A stretch of DNA of 64,000 bases from Allobosea sp. (lineage in GTDB: Bacteria; Pseudomonadota; Alphaproteobacteria; Rhizobiales; Beijerinckiaceae), in the NCBI GenBank assembly GCA_024231975.1, contig JAAEQB010000102.1, positions 34,936 to 98,935 of the forward strand, written 5' to 3'. Made by a program: the position numbers and the translations under genes. The notes under the pieces are model-generated. The model did no database searches. It was not told the origin of the DNA and worked only from the letters and a program-made list of their open reading frames with translations. Positions 1 through 9,369 of the stretch are shown here, one piece after another. Within the stretch, counting starts at the first letter, position 1; each line of letters starts with the position of its first letter.

Positions 1-573
1 CGCGGTGGCGGCCTCGATGAGCAGGCGCTGGCCGGCGGTATGCCCGAGCGGCACCAGCTTGATCGCGGCCGTCACCTGCCCCTCGGCATAGACCCAGAGC
101 AGGCCCTTCAGGGCCGCGTCCGGGGCGATGCGCCAATGATGGCCGGCTAGCGCGAAGGCGGCGGCGAAGGTCAGCGCGTGACCGGCATGCTGGCGGGCGG
201 CGGGGACGTCGAGTTCAGCGAGGAGCCGCAGCAGCGCCTCGCCCTGCCTTCTGTCCTCGCGCTGGAATTCCCGGCTTTCGCGCCCGGCCGCGAGCCAGGC
301 ATTAGCTGCGCGGAAGCGCTCCTGCTCGCCGTCCTCCAGCGCCGTCGCCATCCGCCAGAACAGGGCGCCGTCGAGCTGTGCGACATTGGCCTTGAGCGTG
401 CCGAGGATCCAGTCGCGCGCGCTCGCCTCATCGGTGACCCAGCTGGCATGGACGGCCGCTTCGAGCCCGCGCGAATAGGAGAAGCCACCGACCGGCAGGC
501 CCTGGCTCACCAGGCGCAGCAGATGCAGCGGGAATTGAGCCCGGTCGCTGTCGGAAGCTGGGACGTCGTCCAT
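1..573 (-). CDS. ureF: Urease accessory protein UreF (3' end cut by window edge)
   Basis: UreF works with UreD and UreG to load nickel into apo-urease. The frame opens at ATG 573 and stays open to base 1, giving 191 codons without a stop. The N-terminal part reads 'LVSQGLPVGGFSYSRGLEAA', a typical UreF signature; further on come an 'AFALAGHHW' segment and a 'LVPLGHTAGQRLL' segment, both characteristic of the family. UreF is usually about 220-240 residues, so roughly 30-50 residues lie outside the window. The start lies 3 bases after the ureG stop, so the two genes are surely co-transcribed. Identity is by motif recognition and is confident; only the C-terminus is unseen. Confidence 0.93.
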   Translation of the reverse strand, partial: MDDVPASDSDRAQFPLHLLRLVSQGLPVGGFSYSRGLEAAVHASWVTDEASARDWILGTLKANVAQLDGALFWRMATALEDGEQERFRAANAWLAAGRESREFQREDRRQGEALLRLLAELDVPAARQHAGHALTFAAAFALAGHHWRIAPDAALKGLLWVYAEGQVTAAIKLVPLGHTAGQRLLIEAATA

Positions 574-576
574 GTC

Positions 577-1227
<651 letters not shown>

Positions 1228-1286
1228 GAGCGCAGAGCCTCGAACGATGGACGTGGCCGATAGCCTACAGGCTTCCCGCGCGGGAT

Positions 1287-1865
1287 TCAGCCATGATGGT
1301 GATCGTGCTTCCCGTCGCCATGGGAATGCCCATGGTGGTGCGAATGTCCGTGATCGTGATGGTGGTGCCCGTGATCATGCGAGTGAGCGTGGTCATGATC
1401 GTGGCCATGCGCGTGACTGTGGCCGTGGCCGGAATAGGCGCCGCGCACCGGATCGAAGGCTGCGACGATGTCCTCGACTTCGGCGCCGAGCCCTTCGAGC
1501 ATCGCCTTGATGACATGGTCGCGCAGGATCAGGATGCGGTCCGTCGCGATCGCGGCGGCGAGATGGCGGTTGCCGATATGCCAGGCGAGCTCGGCGAGGT
1601 GAAGCGAATCCCGGGCCCGGATCGCGTAGAGCGGCTCGTCTGCGGCGGCGATCTCGACAACGCCGCCCCCCTCGATCGCCAGGGCGTCGCCGGCCGCCAG
1701 AACCACCGTCTCGGGCAGATCGATCAGAACCTTGCCGCCATCGACGGTTTCGATCATGCGCCGGCGCAGATGGCGCTCGTCATGCTGGAGGACGGCGCGG
1801 CCGAGCACCGGCTGCTGGGGCAAGGAGGCGTCCGTCTTGCGCCTGACGGCTATCGCTTTCAACAT
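1287..1865 (-). CDS. ureE: Urease accessory nickel chaperone UreE with His-rich tail
   Basis: UreE is the metallochaperone that carries Ni(II) to the UreDFG-apourease complex. I start it at ATG 1865 (192 residues), where the protein begins 'MLKAIAVRRK' with a GGGG stretch just upstream. A TTG further out at 1934 would add 23 residues that look unlike UreE. The N-terminal peptide-binding-like domain is followed by the metal-binding domain ('WHIGNRHLAA', 'RDHVIKAML'), and the last ~45 residues are almost pure His/Asp/Gly/Ser repeats, a nickel-storing tail seen in a subset of UreE proteins. It is the first gene of the minus-strand ureEGF unit, divergent from ureDABC. Confidence 0.94.
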   Translation of the reverse strand: MLKAIAVRRKTDASLPQQPVLGRAVLQHDERHLRRRMIETVDGGKVLIDLPETVVLAAGDALAIEGGGVVEIAAADEPLYAIRARDSLHLAELAWHIGNRHLAAAIATDRILILRDHVIKAMLEGLGAEVEDIVAAFDPVRGAYSGHGHSHAHGHDHDHAHSHDHGHHHHDHGHSHHHGHSHGDGKHDHHHG

Positions 1866-2203
1866 GGTGCACCCCGTTTCGGACAAGGTCGGCTCATCCA
1901 CCTTGTGGCGAGCCAGATGGAGACGTCCTGTCAAGCTCTCACAATGAAAGAGGATCGAGCGTTAGCGCAAACGCTACAGCCGTACCAGTATCCGCCTGGA
2001 CATTGTTTGGGCATCGGGCACAATTATCGAGCTAGGGTTTGAGATAAATTGTATAGTTTCTGGGACGTATGGCACAGCCATGGTCTTCCGGCTCTCCAGA
2101 ACAGCTTTCTGTTTGCTGCCTTGCCGGGCGCATGCTAGGGAATCGGCCCGCGTTCCGGGCTGGATCGGCGTTGATTTAAAGTGCCTTGACTGAAGAGCGG
2201 CCC
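1866..2203. promoter_or_regulatory. Divergent urease intergenic region
   Basis: This 338-base interval separates ureE (leftward) from ureD (rightward) and must hold both promoters. Its middle part, about 1960-2080, is clearly more AT-rich than the flanking genes. I see no credible gene in it. The only promoter-like element I can name is the candidate sigma54 site on the minus strand listed separately; no convincing plus-strand -35/-10 pair stands out. Confidence 0.6.
1972..1988 (-). promoter_or_regulatory. Candidate sigma54 (-24/-12) promoter for ureEGF
   Basis: Read on the minus strand the site is CTGGTACGGCTGTAGCG. It has the invariant GG and GC exactly 10 bases apart and the GGTACG form of the -24 element, but the -12 element is TAGC rather than TTGC. 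Transcription would begin near 1961, leaving a leader of roughly 95 bases before ureE. Nitrogen-regulated sigma54 control of urease genes is known in other bacteria; here it is inferred from one imperfect match. Confidence 0.35.
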
Positions 2204-3103
2204 ATGAACGCAATCGTGCCCATTCCGCCTTCGCAAGCCGCCCAGTCAAGTTCACCGGCGCGCGCCCGCTATGCGGCGCAGCCGAGTTCCTGGCTCGCCG
2301 AGCTGGAGCTGTGGTTCGCGCTGAGCGCCGGCAAGACCCGTCTCGTTCGCCGGCGCCATCTTGGTCCGCTCGTCGTGCAGCGGCCGTTCCATCCAGAGAA
2401 GGACGGGACCTGCCATGTCTACCTGCTGCACCCGCCGGGCGGGGTCGCGGGTGGCGACCGGCTCGACCTGCGTTTCCACCTCGACGCCGGAGCGCGCGCG
2501 CTGCTGACGACCCCGGGCGCGACGAAATTCTATCGCAGCGAGCACGGCGCCGGTGCGCAATCGGCTGCTGTCGCGGTCGGTGCTGGCGCGGTCTGCGAAT
2601 ACCTGCCGCAGGAGACCATCGTCTTCGACGGGGCCGATGCGCGGATCGAGACCAAGGTGTTGCTCGCCTCCGACGCCACCTATGTCGGCTGGGACTTCCT
2701 CTGCCTCGGCCGCCCGGCGGCCGGCGAGCGCTTCGAGACGGGGCGGCTGAGCCAGCGCATCGAGATCGTGCGGGACGGCAGGCCAGTCTGGTTCGAACGC
2801 CTGGAGCTGCAAGGCGATTCGCCCCTGATGCAGGCCGCCTTCGCCCTGGCGGGCCAGCCGACCTGGGGAACGATGATCTATGCCGGCGCCGTCGCCGACG
2901 AGGCGGCGGAGCGGGTGCGGGCGGCGATCGGCGATGCCGGCGACGGCGTCTTCTCGGTCAGCCAGCTCGAGGAGGCCGTGGTCTGCCGCTATCTCGGACC
3001 GCGGGTCGGGGACGGCAAGGCGCTGTTCGCCCGGGCATGGAACGTGCTTCGGAGCCTGGGCCAGGGCAAGGCCGCCGACAGGCCGCGCATCTGGGCAACC
3101 TGA
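2204..3103 (+). CDS. ureD: Urease accessory protein UreD
   Basis: UreD (UreH) is the scaffold that binds apourease and recruits UreF and UreG for nickel insertion. I start at ATG 2204 (299 residues) in preference to an in-frame TTG at 2186. Family features visible are 'GPLVVQRPFHPE', 'CHVYLLHPPGGVAGGDRLDL', 'ALLTTPGATKFYRS', and 'EYLPQETIVFDGA', a run that is diagnostic for UreD. It is the first plus-strand gene and is followed after 31 bases by ureA, preceded by a strong ribosome-binding site. Confidence 0.96.
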   Translation: MNAIVPIPPSQAAQSSSPARARYAAQPSSWLAELELWFALSAGKTRLVRRRHLGPLVVQRPFHPEKDGTCHVYLLHPPGGVAGGDRLDLRFHLDAGARALLTTPGATKFYRSEHGAGAQSAAVAVGAGAVCEYLPQETIVFDGADARIETKVLLASDATYVGWDFLCLGRPAAGERFETGRLSQRIEIVRDGRPVWFERLELQGDSPLMQAAFALAGQPTWGTMIYAGAVADEAAERVRAAIGDAGDGVFSVSQLEEAVVCRYLGPRVGDGKALFARAWNVLRSLGQGKAADRPRIWAT

Positions 3104-3134
3104 ACAAGACGAACTGCGAAGGAGGGGGAAGGCG

Positions 3135-3437
3135 ATGGAGCTGCTTCCGCGTGAGAAAGATAAGCTTCTGCTCTTTACCGCAGCGCTGCTGGCGGAGAGG
3201 CGCAAAGCCCGAGGGGTCAAGCTGAACTATCCGGAGGCCGTCGCCTATCTCTCGGCAGCGATCCTGGAAGGCGCGCGCGATGGGCGCACCGTAGCGGAGC
3301 TGATGTCCTTCGGCGCGACGCTGCTGACGCGCGACGACGTCATGGAAGGCGTCCCGGAGATGATCCACGACGTGCAGGTCGAGGCCACCTTCCCGGACGG
3401 GACCAAGCTGGTCACCGTCCACAACCCCATTCCGTGA
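3135..3437 (+). CDS. ureA: Urease gamma subunit UreA
   Basis: Gamma subunit of the (alpha-beta-gamma)3 urease, 100 residues, the standard length. It begins 'MELLPREKDKLLLFTAALLA' and contains 'LNYPEAVAYLSAAILEGARD' and the C-terminal 'HDVQVEATFPDGTKLVTVHN', all typical. ATG 3135 is chosen because GGAGGGGG lies 6-14 bases upstream; a longer in-frame opening overlapping ureD is spurious. The beta and alpha subunits follow directly. Confidence 0.98.
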   Translation: MELLPREKDKLLLFTAALLAERRKARGVKLNYPEAVAYLSAAILEGARDGRTVAELMSFGATLLTRDDVMEGVPEMIHDVQVEATFPDGTKLVTVHNPIP

Positions 3438-3446
3438 GGCCGCGCC

Positions 3447-3758
3447 ATGATCCCGGGCGAATTCTTCATCGAGGACGGCAGCATCGACCTCAACGCCGGC
3501 CGTGAGACGCGGTCGATCGACGTCGCCAACTCCGGCGACCGGCCGATCCAGGTCGGTTCGCACTATCATTTCTACGAGACCAACACGGCGCTGCATTTCG
3601 ACCGCGAGAAGACCAAGGGCTTCCGGCTGAACATTCCGGCCGGCACCGCCGTCCGCTTCGAGCCGGGCCAGTCGCGCACGGTCGAGCTGGTCGCGCTGGG
3701 GGGCGACAGGGTGGTCTATGGCTTCAACGCCAAGGTCATGGGAAAGCTGGGAGGCTGA
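3447..3758 (+). CDS. ureB: Urease beta subunit UreB
   Basis: Beta subunit of urease, 103 residues, beginning 'MIPGEFFIEDGSIDLNAGRE'. Conserved segments 'VANSGDRPIQVGSHYHFYE' and 'FRLNIPAGTAVRFEPGQ' are clear. It sits 9 bases after ureA, and its stop is one base before the ureC ATG, so the three structural subunits are translated as one unit. Confidence 0.98.
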   Translation: MIPGEFFIEDGSIDLNAGRETRSIDVANSGDRPIQVGSHYHFYETNTALHFDREKTKGFRLNIPAGTAVRFEPGQSRTVELVALGGDRVVYGFNAKVMGKLGG

Positions 3759-3759
3759 G

Positions 3760-5463
3760 ATGGCGCGCATCACCCGCGAGAATTACGCGTCCCTCTATGG
3801 GCCGACCAAGGGCGACCGCATCCGCCTCGCCGACACCGAGCTCATGATCGAGATCGAGGAGGACCGCACCGTCTATGGCGAGGAGGTCACCTTTGGCGGC
3901 GGCAAGGTCATCCGCGACGGCATGGGCCAGGGCCAGCGCAACGCCGCCGAGGTCGCCGACCTCGTCATCACCAATGTGGTGATCCTCGACCACTGGGGCA
4001 TCGTGAAGGCCGATATCGGCGTCAAGGACGGGCGGATCGTCGCGATCGGCAAGGCCGGCAATCCCGACATCCAGCCCGGCGTCGACATCGTCATCGGCCC
4101 GGGCACCGACGTCATCGCCGGCGAGGGCAGGATCCTGACCGCCGGCGGCATCGACACGCATATCCACTTCATCGCGCCGCAGCAGGCCGAGGAGGCGCTC
4201 GCCAGCGGCACGACGACTCTGGTCGGCGGCGGCACCGGCCCTTCGGTCGGCACGCTCGCGACCACCGTCACGCCCGGCCCCTGGTACATCCACCGTATGC
4301 TCGAGGCGATCGAGGAGCTGCCGATCAATGTCGGGCTGCTCGGCAAGGGCAATGCCAGCCTGCCCGAACCGCTGCGCGAGCAGGTCCGCGCCGGCGTCAT
4401 CGGCCTCAAGCTGCATGAGGACTGGGGCACGACCCCGGCGGCGATCGACAACTGCCTGTCCGTCGCCGACGAGATGGACATCCAGGTCGCGCTGCATTCG
4501 GACACGCTGAACGAGAGCGGCTTCGTCGCCGACACCTTCGCGGCGATGAAGGGGCGCGCCATCCACTCCTTCCACACGGAAGGCGCGGGCGGCGGCCACG
4601 CGCCCGACATCATCACCGCGGCCGGCCAGGAGAACATCCTGCCCTCCTCGACCAATCCGACCCGGCCCTACACGATCAACACCATCGACGAGCATCTGGA
4701 CATGCTGATGGTATGCCATCACCTCAGCCCGGAGATTCCCGAGGACGTCGCCTTCGCCGAATCGCGCATCCGCAAGGAGACGATCGCGGCGGAGGACATC
4801 CTGCACGATCTCGGTGCCTTCTCGATGATGTCCTCGGATTCGCAGGCGATGGGCCGCATCGGCGAGACGACGCTGCGCTGCTGGCAGACCGCGCACAAGA
4901 TGAAGGTGCAGCGCGGGCCGCTGCCGGAGGACAGCGCACGCAACGATAATTTCCGTTGCAAGCGCTATGTCGCCAAATACACGATCAACCCGGCGATCAC
5001 CCATGGCTTCGCCCATGAGATCGGCTCCGTCGAGGTCGGCAAGCGCGCCGATCTCGTGCTCTGGAAGCCGGCCTTCTTCGGCGTCAAGCCGTCGCTGGTG
5101 ATGATGGGCGGCATGATCGCGATCGCGCCGATGGGCGATCCGAACGCCTCGATCTCGACGCCGCAGCCGGTTCATTACCGGCCGATGTACGGCGTGCTCG
5201 GGCGCGCCCGCGGCAGGACCGGGGTCACCTTCGTCTCGCAGGCGGCTTTCGACGACCGGATCGGCGACAAGCTGCATCTGCAGAAACGGCTGGTGGCGGT
5301 GAAGGGCACCCGCGGCGTCCGCAAGAAGGACATGATCCACAACACGCTGACGCCGAAGATCGAGGTCGATCCGCAGAATTATCAGGTCCGCATCGACGGC
5401 GAGCTGATCACCTGCGAGCCCGCGACCTCGCTGCCGATGGCGCAGCGCTACTTCCTGTTCTGA
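3760..5463 (+). CDS. ureC: Urease alpha (catalytic) subunit UreC
   Basis: Catalytic subunit that hydrolyses urea to ammonia and carbamate at a bi-nickel centre. Start ATG 3760 gives 567 residues, the family length; an upstream opening at 3718 lies inside ureB. All active-site elements are present: the metal-binding 'GGIDTHIHF', the carbamylated lysine in 'GLKLHEDWG', 'VALHSDTLNESG', 'HSFHTEGAGGGHAPD', the mobile-flap 'MVCHHLSPEI' with its Cys-His pair, and the aspartate in 'MSSDSQAMGR'. The protein ends in 'MAQRYFLF', as most UreC do. The enzyme therefore looks intact and active. Confidence 0.99.
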   Translation: MARITRENYASLYGPTKGDRIRLADTELMIEIEEDRTVYGEEVTFGGGKVIRDGMGQGQRNAAEVADLVITNVVILDHWGIVKADIGVKDGRIVAIGKAGNPDIQPGVDIVIGPGTDVIAGEGRILTAGGIDTHIHFIAPQQAEEALASGTTTLVGGGTGPSVGTLATTVTPGPWYIHRMLEAIEELPINVGLLGKGNASLPEPLREQVRAGVIGLKLHEDWGTTPAAIDNCLSVADEMDIQVALHSDTLNESGFVADTFAAMKGRAIHSFHTEGAGGGHAPDIITAAGQENILPSSTNPTRPYTINTIDEHLDMLMVCHHLSPEIPEDVAFAESRIRKETIAAEDILHDLGAFSMMSSDSQAMGRIGETTLRCWQTAHKMKVQRGPLPEDSARNDNFRCKRYVAKYTINPAITHGFAHEIGSVEVGKRADLVLWKPAFFGVKPSLVMMGGMIAIAPMGDPNASISTPQPVHYRPMYGVLGRARGRTGVTFVSQAAFDDRIGDKLHLQKRLVAVKGTRGVRKKDMIHNTLTPKIEVDPQNYQVRIDGELITCEPATSLPMAQRYFLF

Positions 5464-5599
5464 GGGAGGGGCGGCAGGGGGATTCGCCGCGACCACAACC
5501 GGTCCTGGAGCGCAGCTTCGGGACCGACCGCACGCCCGCAGGGCGATGAAGCTCGATCGGACCGGCATGCGCCGGGCCTGCCGTCCAAGGGGCGCTCGC

Positions 5600-6646
5600 A
5601 TGGATACGAGACAGCTTGAGGGGAATGCCGGCGCGGCCTTTGCGATCCATGTCCTGCGCGGCATCGGGCAGGTCGTCTTTCAGAACAATCCGGTGTCCGG
5701 GCTGATCATCCTCGGTGCGCTGTTCTTCAATTCCTGGATCTACGGCGTGATCTGCCTGCTGGGCGCGATCGTCGCGACCTTGACCGCGCGGGTCCTCGAT
5801 GCCGATGACGGGCTGATCGCGGACGGCCTGTTCGGCTTCAACGGCGCCTTGTTCGGGCTCGCGCTCGTCGCCTTCACCAGCGCGAATTTCCGCACGGGCG
5901 CGGTGCCGTCGCCGGCGATGTTCGTCTACATCGTCTTCGCCGCCGCCATGACCAGCGTCGTCTTCTCGGCGCTCGGCACCTTGCTCCAGCCCTACAAGGT
6001 CGCGGCGCTGACCATGCCCTTCGTCCTGGTCGGCTGGCTGTTCCTGTTCGCGGTGCTGAAATTCGCCAATATCGAAGCGGGGCCCCTGGCGAAACCGGTC
6101 TCGCCGGACCAGTACGCCGTGGCCGCCGCCTATATCCTGCCGACCTGGTACATGGGCATCGGCAATGCGATCGGGCAGATCTTCTTCCAGGACAACTGGA
6201 TCGCGGGCTATCTGATCCTGCTCGGCATCGCCGTGAACTCCCGGGTCAGCGCCCTGATGGCGCTGCTCGGGGCGGGGCTCGCGGCGGCGGTCGCCGCGAT
6301 CTTCGGCGGGCCGGAAGGGGCGATCCGCGACGGGCTCTTCGGCTACAACGCCGCCCTCACCGCGATGGCGCTCGGCGGCTTCTTCCTCATCCTGACCTGG
6401 CGCAGCTTCCTGTACACGCTCTTCGGCATCGTCGTGACGACCTGGCTCTGGGCCTCCGTCGCGATCTTCCTGAAGCCGATCGGCATGCCGGTGCTGACCT
6501 CGACCTTCGTGCTTGTGACCTGGCTGATGCTGATCGGGGCGCAGGGCTTCAAGGCCCTGGTGCCGGTGCCGCCGGCGCAGGCGACGACACCCGAGGGCAA
6601 CCGGCGGCGCCACCTCTCGGGCCCGGCAATGGCCGCTGCCGCCTGA
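5600..6646 (+). CDS. Urea transporter (UT family)
   Basis: Predicted inner-membrane urea channel of the UT/Yut family, 348 residues from ATG 5600 (AAGGGGCG ribosome-binding site 6-13 bases upstream; an earlier ATG at 5546 lacks one). The protein shows the internal duplication of the family: 'VVFQNNPVSGLIILGALFFN' in the first half matches 'IFFQDNWIAGYLILLGIAVN' in the second, and 'DGLFGFNGALFGLAL' matches 'DGLFGYNAALTAMALGG'. About ten hydrophobic segments are visible. Lying 136 bases after ureC, it would feed urea to urease. Confidence 0.9.
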   Translation: MDTRQLEGNAGAAFAIHVLRGIGQVVFQNNPVSGLIILGALFFNSWIYGVICLLGAIVATLTARVLDADDGLIADGLFGFNGALFGLALVAFTSANFRTGAVPSPAMFVYIVFAAAMTSVVFSALGTLLQPYKVAALTMPFVLVGWLFLFAVLKFANIEAGPLAKPVSPDQYAVAAAYILPTWYMGIGNAIGQIFFQDNWIAGYLILLGIAVNSRVSALMALLGAGLAAAVAAIFGGPEGAIRDGLFGYNAALTAMALGGFFLILTWRSFLYTLFGIVVTTWLWASVAIFLKPIGMPVLTSTFVLVTWLMLIGAQGFKALVPVPPAQATTPEGNRRRHLSGPAMAAAA

Positions 6647-6707
6647 ACGCTTGTTTCGACCGCGCCGTCTATCCGGCGCGCATGCCTTCGAAGATGGAGT
6701 TTTCGCT

Positions 6708-8153
6708 GTGGGACTGATTGGAATCCTTGTCGCCCTGGCGCTGCTGATGTGGCTCGCCTATCGCGGGTGGAGCATCCTGATGGTCGCCCCGATCGCGGGC
6801 CTCGCCGCGGCGATCCTCGCTGGCGAGCCGATCCTGGCGCATTGGACGCAGACCTTCATGCCGAGCGCCGGCCGTTTCGTGGCGCAATGGTTCCCGATCT
6901 TCCTGCTCGGCGGCCTGTTCGGCAAGTTGATGGACGATAGTGGCTCGATCGCCGCGATCGCCGACTATCTGACCAAGCGCCTCGGCACCAAGCGGACCAT
7001 CCTCTCGGTCGTGCTGGCCTCCGCCATCGTCACCTATGGCGGCGTCAGCGTCTTCGTCGCCTTCTTCGTGCTGGTGCCGATGGCGCAGCAGATGTTCCAG
7101 GCTGCCGACATCCCGCGCCGCCTAATGCCGGCCACGATCGGCCTCGGCGCATTCACCTTCACCATGACGGCCTTACCCGGGTCGCCTTCGGTCAACAATG
7201 CGATCCCGATGCCGTATTTCGGGACGACCACCTTCGCGGCCCCCGGCATCGGCATCATCGCCTCGCTGATCACCCTGGTCTTCGGCCTGTGGTGGCTTGC
7301 GCGGGCGGAAGCGGCGGCACGGGCCGCGGGCGAGGGCTTCGGGGCGGTTGCCGCGGTTCCGGCTCCGATCGACGAGAAGCTGCGCGAGAAGGCGACCGTG
7401 GCCGGCGAGTTCGATCCCGCCGAGCTCGATCATGGCCAGAGGGCGGATGGGCGCCCGCCGGTCGCCCTGGCGGCGCTGCCGCTCGCCGTGGTCATCGTGG
7501 TGAACTTCCTGATGGCGCTGGTGGTGCTTCCGCGGCTCGATTTCGCCTTCCTGGCCGAGCCGAGCTGGGGCAGCACGTCGATCAACACCGTCGGCGGCGT
7601 CTGGTCGGTGATGCTGGCGCTGGCGGCGGCGAACCTGACGGTGATCGCGGTGAACTTCCGGCGGATGCCCAATATCCGCGAAAGCCTCGACGCCGGCGCG
7701 AATTCCGCGGCGCTGCCGATGCTGACGATCGCCAGCCTCGTCGGCTTCGGGGCGATCGTCGCTGCCTTGCCGGCGTTCAACCTGGTCCGGGATGCGGTCA
7801 TCGGGCTCCCGGGCGGGCCGCTGATCTCGCTGACGGTCGCTATGAATGCGCTGGCGGCCCTGACCGGCACGGCCTCGGGCGGCTCGGCGATCGCGCTGGC
7901 GGCGCTCGGCGACCACTTCCTCAAGCTGGCAGCGACCTATGGCGTCGATCCTGCGCTGATGCATCGCATCACCGTGATCAGCGCGGGTACGCTCGATGCG
8001 CTGCCGCATAACGGCACCGTGCTGATGCTCCTGCAGATCAGCAAGCTCACCCATGCCGAGAGCTACAAGGACATGGTCATGACGGTAATCGTCGGCGTGA
8101 TCATCTCGCTGGTCGCCGTCCTCTTCCTGGGATCGGTCGTCGGGTCGTTCTAG
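6708..8153 (+). CDS. GntP-family permease
   Basis: Twelve-to-fourteen-segment inner-membrane carrier of the GntP (gluconate/hydroxy-acid:H+ symporter) family, 481 residues. I choose GTG 6708 because GGAG lies 8 bases upstream and the protein then begins 'VGLIGILVALALLMWLAYRG', a GntP-like start. Other family traits are 'GGLFGKLMDDSGSIAAIADY', 'TALPGSPSVNNAIPMPYFG' and 'LTGTASGGSAIALAALG'. The substrate cannot be read from sequence. It follows the urea transporter by 61 bases on the same strand and may be co-transcribed, although a link to urea metabolism is not evident. Confidence 0.8.
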   Translation: MGLIGILVALALLMWLAYRGWSILMVAPIAGLAAAILAGEPILAHWTQTFMPSAGRFVAQWFPIFLLGGLFGKLMDDSGSIAAIADYLTKRLGTKRTILSVVLASAIVTYGGVSVFVAFFVLVPMAQQMFQAADIPRRLMPATIGLGAFTFTMTALPGSPSVNNAIPMPYFGTTTFAAPGIGIIASLITLVFGLWWLARAEAAARAAGEGFGAVAAVPAPIDEKLREKATVAGEFDPAELDHGQRADGRPPVALAALPLAVVIVVNFLMALVVLPRLDFAFLAEPSWGSTSINTVGGVWSVMLALAAANLTVIAVNFRRMPNIRESLDAGANSAALPMLTIASLVGFGAIVAALPAFNLVRDAVIGLPGGPLISLTVAMNALAALTGTASGGSAIALAALGDHFLKLAATYGVDPALMHRITVISAGTLDALPHNGTVLMLLQISKLTHAESYKDMVMTVIVGVIISLVAVLFLGSVVGSF

Positions 8154-8154
8154 A

Positions 8155-8198
8155 GCATCGGCCCGGAAAGCGGCGCCCGGCTTTCGGGAAAGCGATGC
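8155..8198. repeat. Imperfect palindrome after the GntP gene
   Basis: GCATCG at 8155-8160 pairs with CGATGC at 8193-8198, and inside it CCCGGAAAGC pairs with GCTTTCGGG with one bulged base. It begins right after the permease stop, between two convergent genes. The form resembles the dispersed palindromic intergenic elements common in Hyphomicrobiales; it could also act as a bidirectional terminator although it lacks a T-run. Only one copy was noticed in this window. Confidence 0.45.
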
Positions 8199-8343
8199 AG
8201 AATCAATGATCCAGGCGCGAGCGCGCTCGCTCGCGTCCAGGGGGGAGGCAGCGTCGACGCTTCCGGCCCGGCCGCGCAGCCTTGGTCTGCCGGTCGCTGC
8301 GGCCGACGGCGGGGCGCTGGATCGTCCCAGCGTCCGAGGCGTC

Positions 8344-9324
8344 TCACGCGGCGATGATCGGGGACGCGGCATAGGCGGGCTGGCGCAGCGGCGTGCCCTC
8401 GAAGACAGTGCCTTCCTCGAACCAGCTCTTCGGCGCAGGGGCGCCCCACAGCGTCTGGCGCTGCGGATCGCGCAGGTCCCAGCGGATCGGTTCGTGATCG
8501 GGATCGATCGTCTGGTAGTCCGAGCAATAGATCTCGATGCGATGGCCGTCGGGATCACGGACATAGAGGAAGAAGGCGTTGGAGATGCCGTGGCGGCCCG
8601 GGCCGCGCTCGATGTTGCCGACATAGCCGGTGGTCGCCATCAGATCGAGCAGGTCGATGATGTTGAGCGGCGTCGGCACCCAGAAGGCGACATGGTGCAG
8701 GCGCGGCCCGACGCCATGGGTGAAGGCCATGTCGTGGACGCCGCCCTTGCGATGCATCCAGGCGGCCCAGAGCCGGCTGCGGTCCTCGTTCTCGGTGTAT
8801 TCGGTCACCCGGAAGCCGATCTCGTTGTAGAAGGCCACGGAAGCGTCGACATCGTCCGAGAAGCAGTTGAAATGGTCGATGCGCAGGGGTTTCACGCCCC
8901 TGTAGAGCGCATATTTCTGGTGAACCGACGGCAGCTTGTCCATGCGGAAGTAGAATTCCAGGGGCACGCCGAGCGGATCGACAGTGCGCAGGGTCCGCCC
9001 CTGATAGGGCTCCTCCACGAACTCCGCCTTCAGGCCCTTGGCGCGGAAGAAGTGCTGGGCCTTGTCGAGGTCTTCCTCCGAGAAGACCTTGAAGCCGAGA
9101 TGACGGGCGGCGGGCTCGGCCGCCTTCTCCAGGACGATGCAGTGATGGCCGCGTTCCTCCATCGCCCGGAAATAGAGCCGGTCCGGCGTCTCCTGCGTCA
9201 GCTGCAGGCCGAGCGTGTCGTCCCAGAAGGCCTTGGCGGCGGCGAGGTCACGCACCGTCAGCACGACATGGTTCAGGCGCACGACATGGAAGGGCGGATT
9301 GAGGACGCTGGACGGGACGGGCAT
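8344..9324 (-). CDS. hpaD: Homoprotocatechuate 2,3-dioxygenase (VOC-type extradiol)
   Basis: Ring-cleaving enzyme converting 3,4-dihydroxyphenylacetate to 5-carboxymethyl-2-hydroxymuconate semialdehyde. Start ATG 9324 has a perfect GAGGAGG 5 bases upstream; 326 residues. Two tandem vicinal-oxygen-chelate domains are visible, beginning 'VRLNHVVLTVRDL' and 'LRIDHFNCFSDDV'. The second carries the 2-His-1-Glu metal triad: His in 'RIDHFNCF', His in 'RLHHVAFW', Glu in 'GHRIEIYCSDY'. It belongs to the type I Fe/Mn-dependent family rather than the LigB type used by Escherichia coli HpaD. Last gene of hpaFED. Confidence 0.88.
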   Translation of the reverse strand: MPVPSSVLNPPFHVVRLNHVVLTVRDLAAAKAFWDDTLGLQLTQETPDRLYFRAMEERGHHCIVLEKAAEPAARHLGFKVFSEEDLDKAQHFFRAKGLKAEFVEEPYQGRTLRTVDPLGVPLEFYFRMDKLPSVHQKYALYRGVKPLRIDHFNCFSDDVDASVAFYNEIGFRVTEYTENEDRSRLWAAWMHRKGGVHDMAFTHGVGPRLHHVAFWVPTPLNIIDLLDLMATTGYVGNIERGPGRHGISNAFFLYVRDPDGHRIEIYCSDYQTIDPDHEPIRWDLRDPQRQTLWGAPAPKSWFEEGTVFEGTPLRQPAYAASPIIAA

Positions 9325-9369
9325 GGTTCCTCCTCGATATCGTTCTTCTTGTTTCATTCGGCCGCGGCG

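Noticed and set aside
1929..1934. TTGACA on the minus strand upstream of ureE as a -35 box or TTG start
   Set aside because: No acceptable -10 hexamer lies 16-18 bases downstream, and the longer UreE it would start does not resemble the family.
1293..2042. Plus-strand open frame opposite ureE
   Set aside because: The Met/Val-rich start is the complement of the UreE His-rich tail.
3736..5664. 642-codon minus-strand open frame opposite ureC
   Set aside because: Antisense shadow of a highly conserved urease gene; biased composition only.
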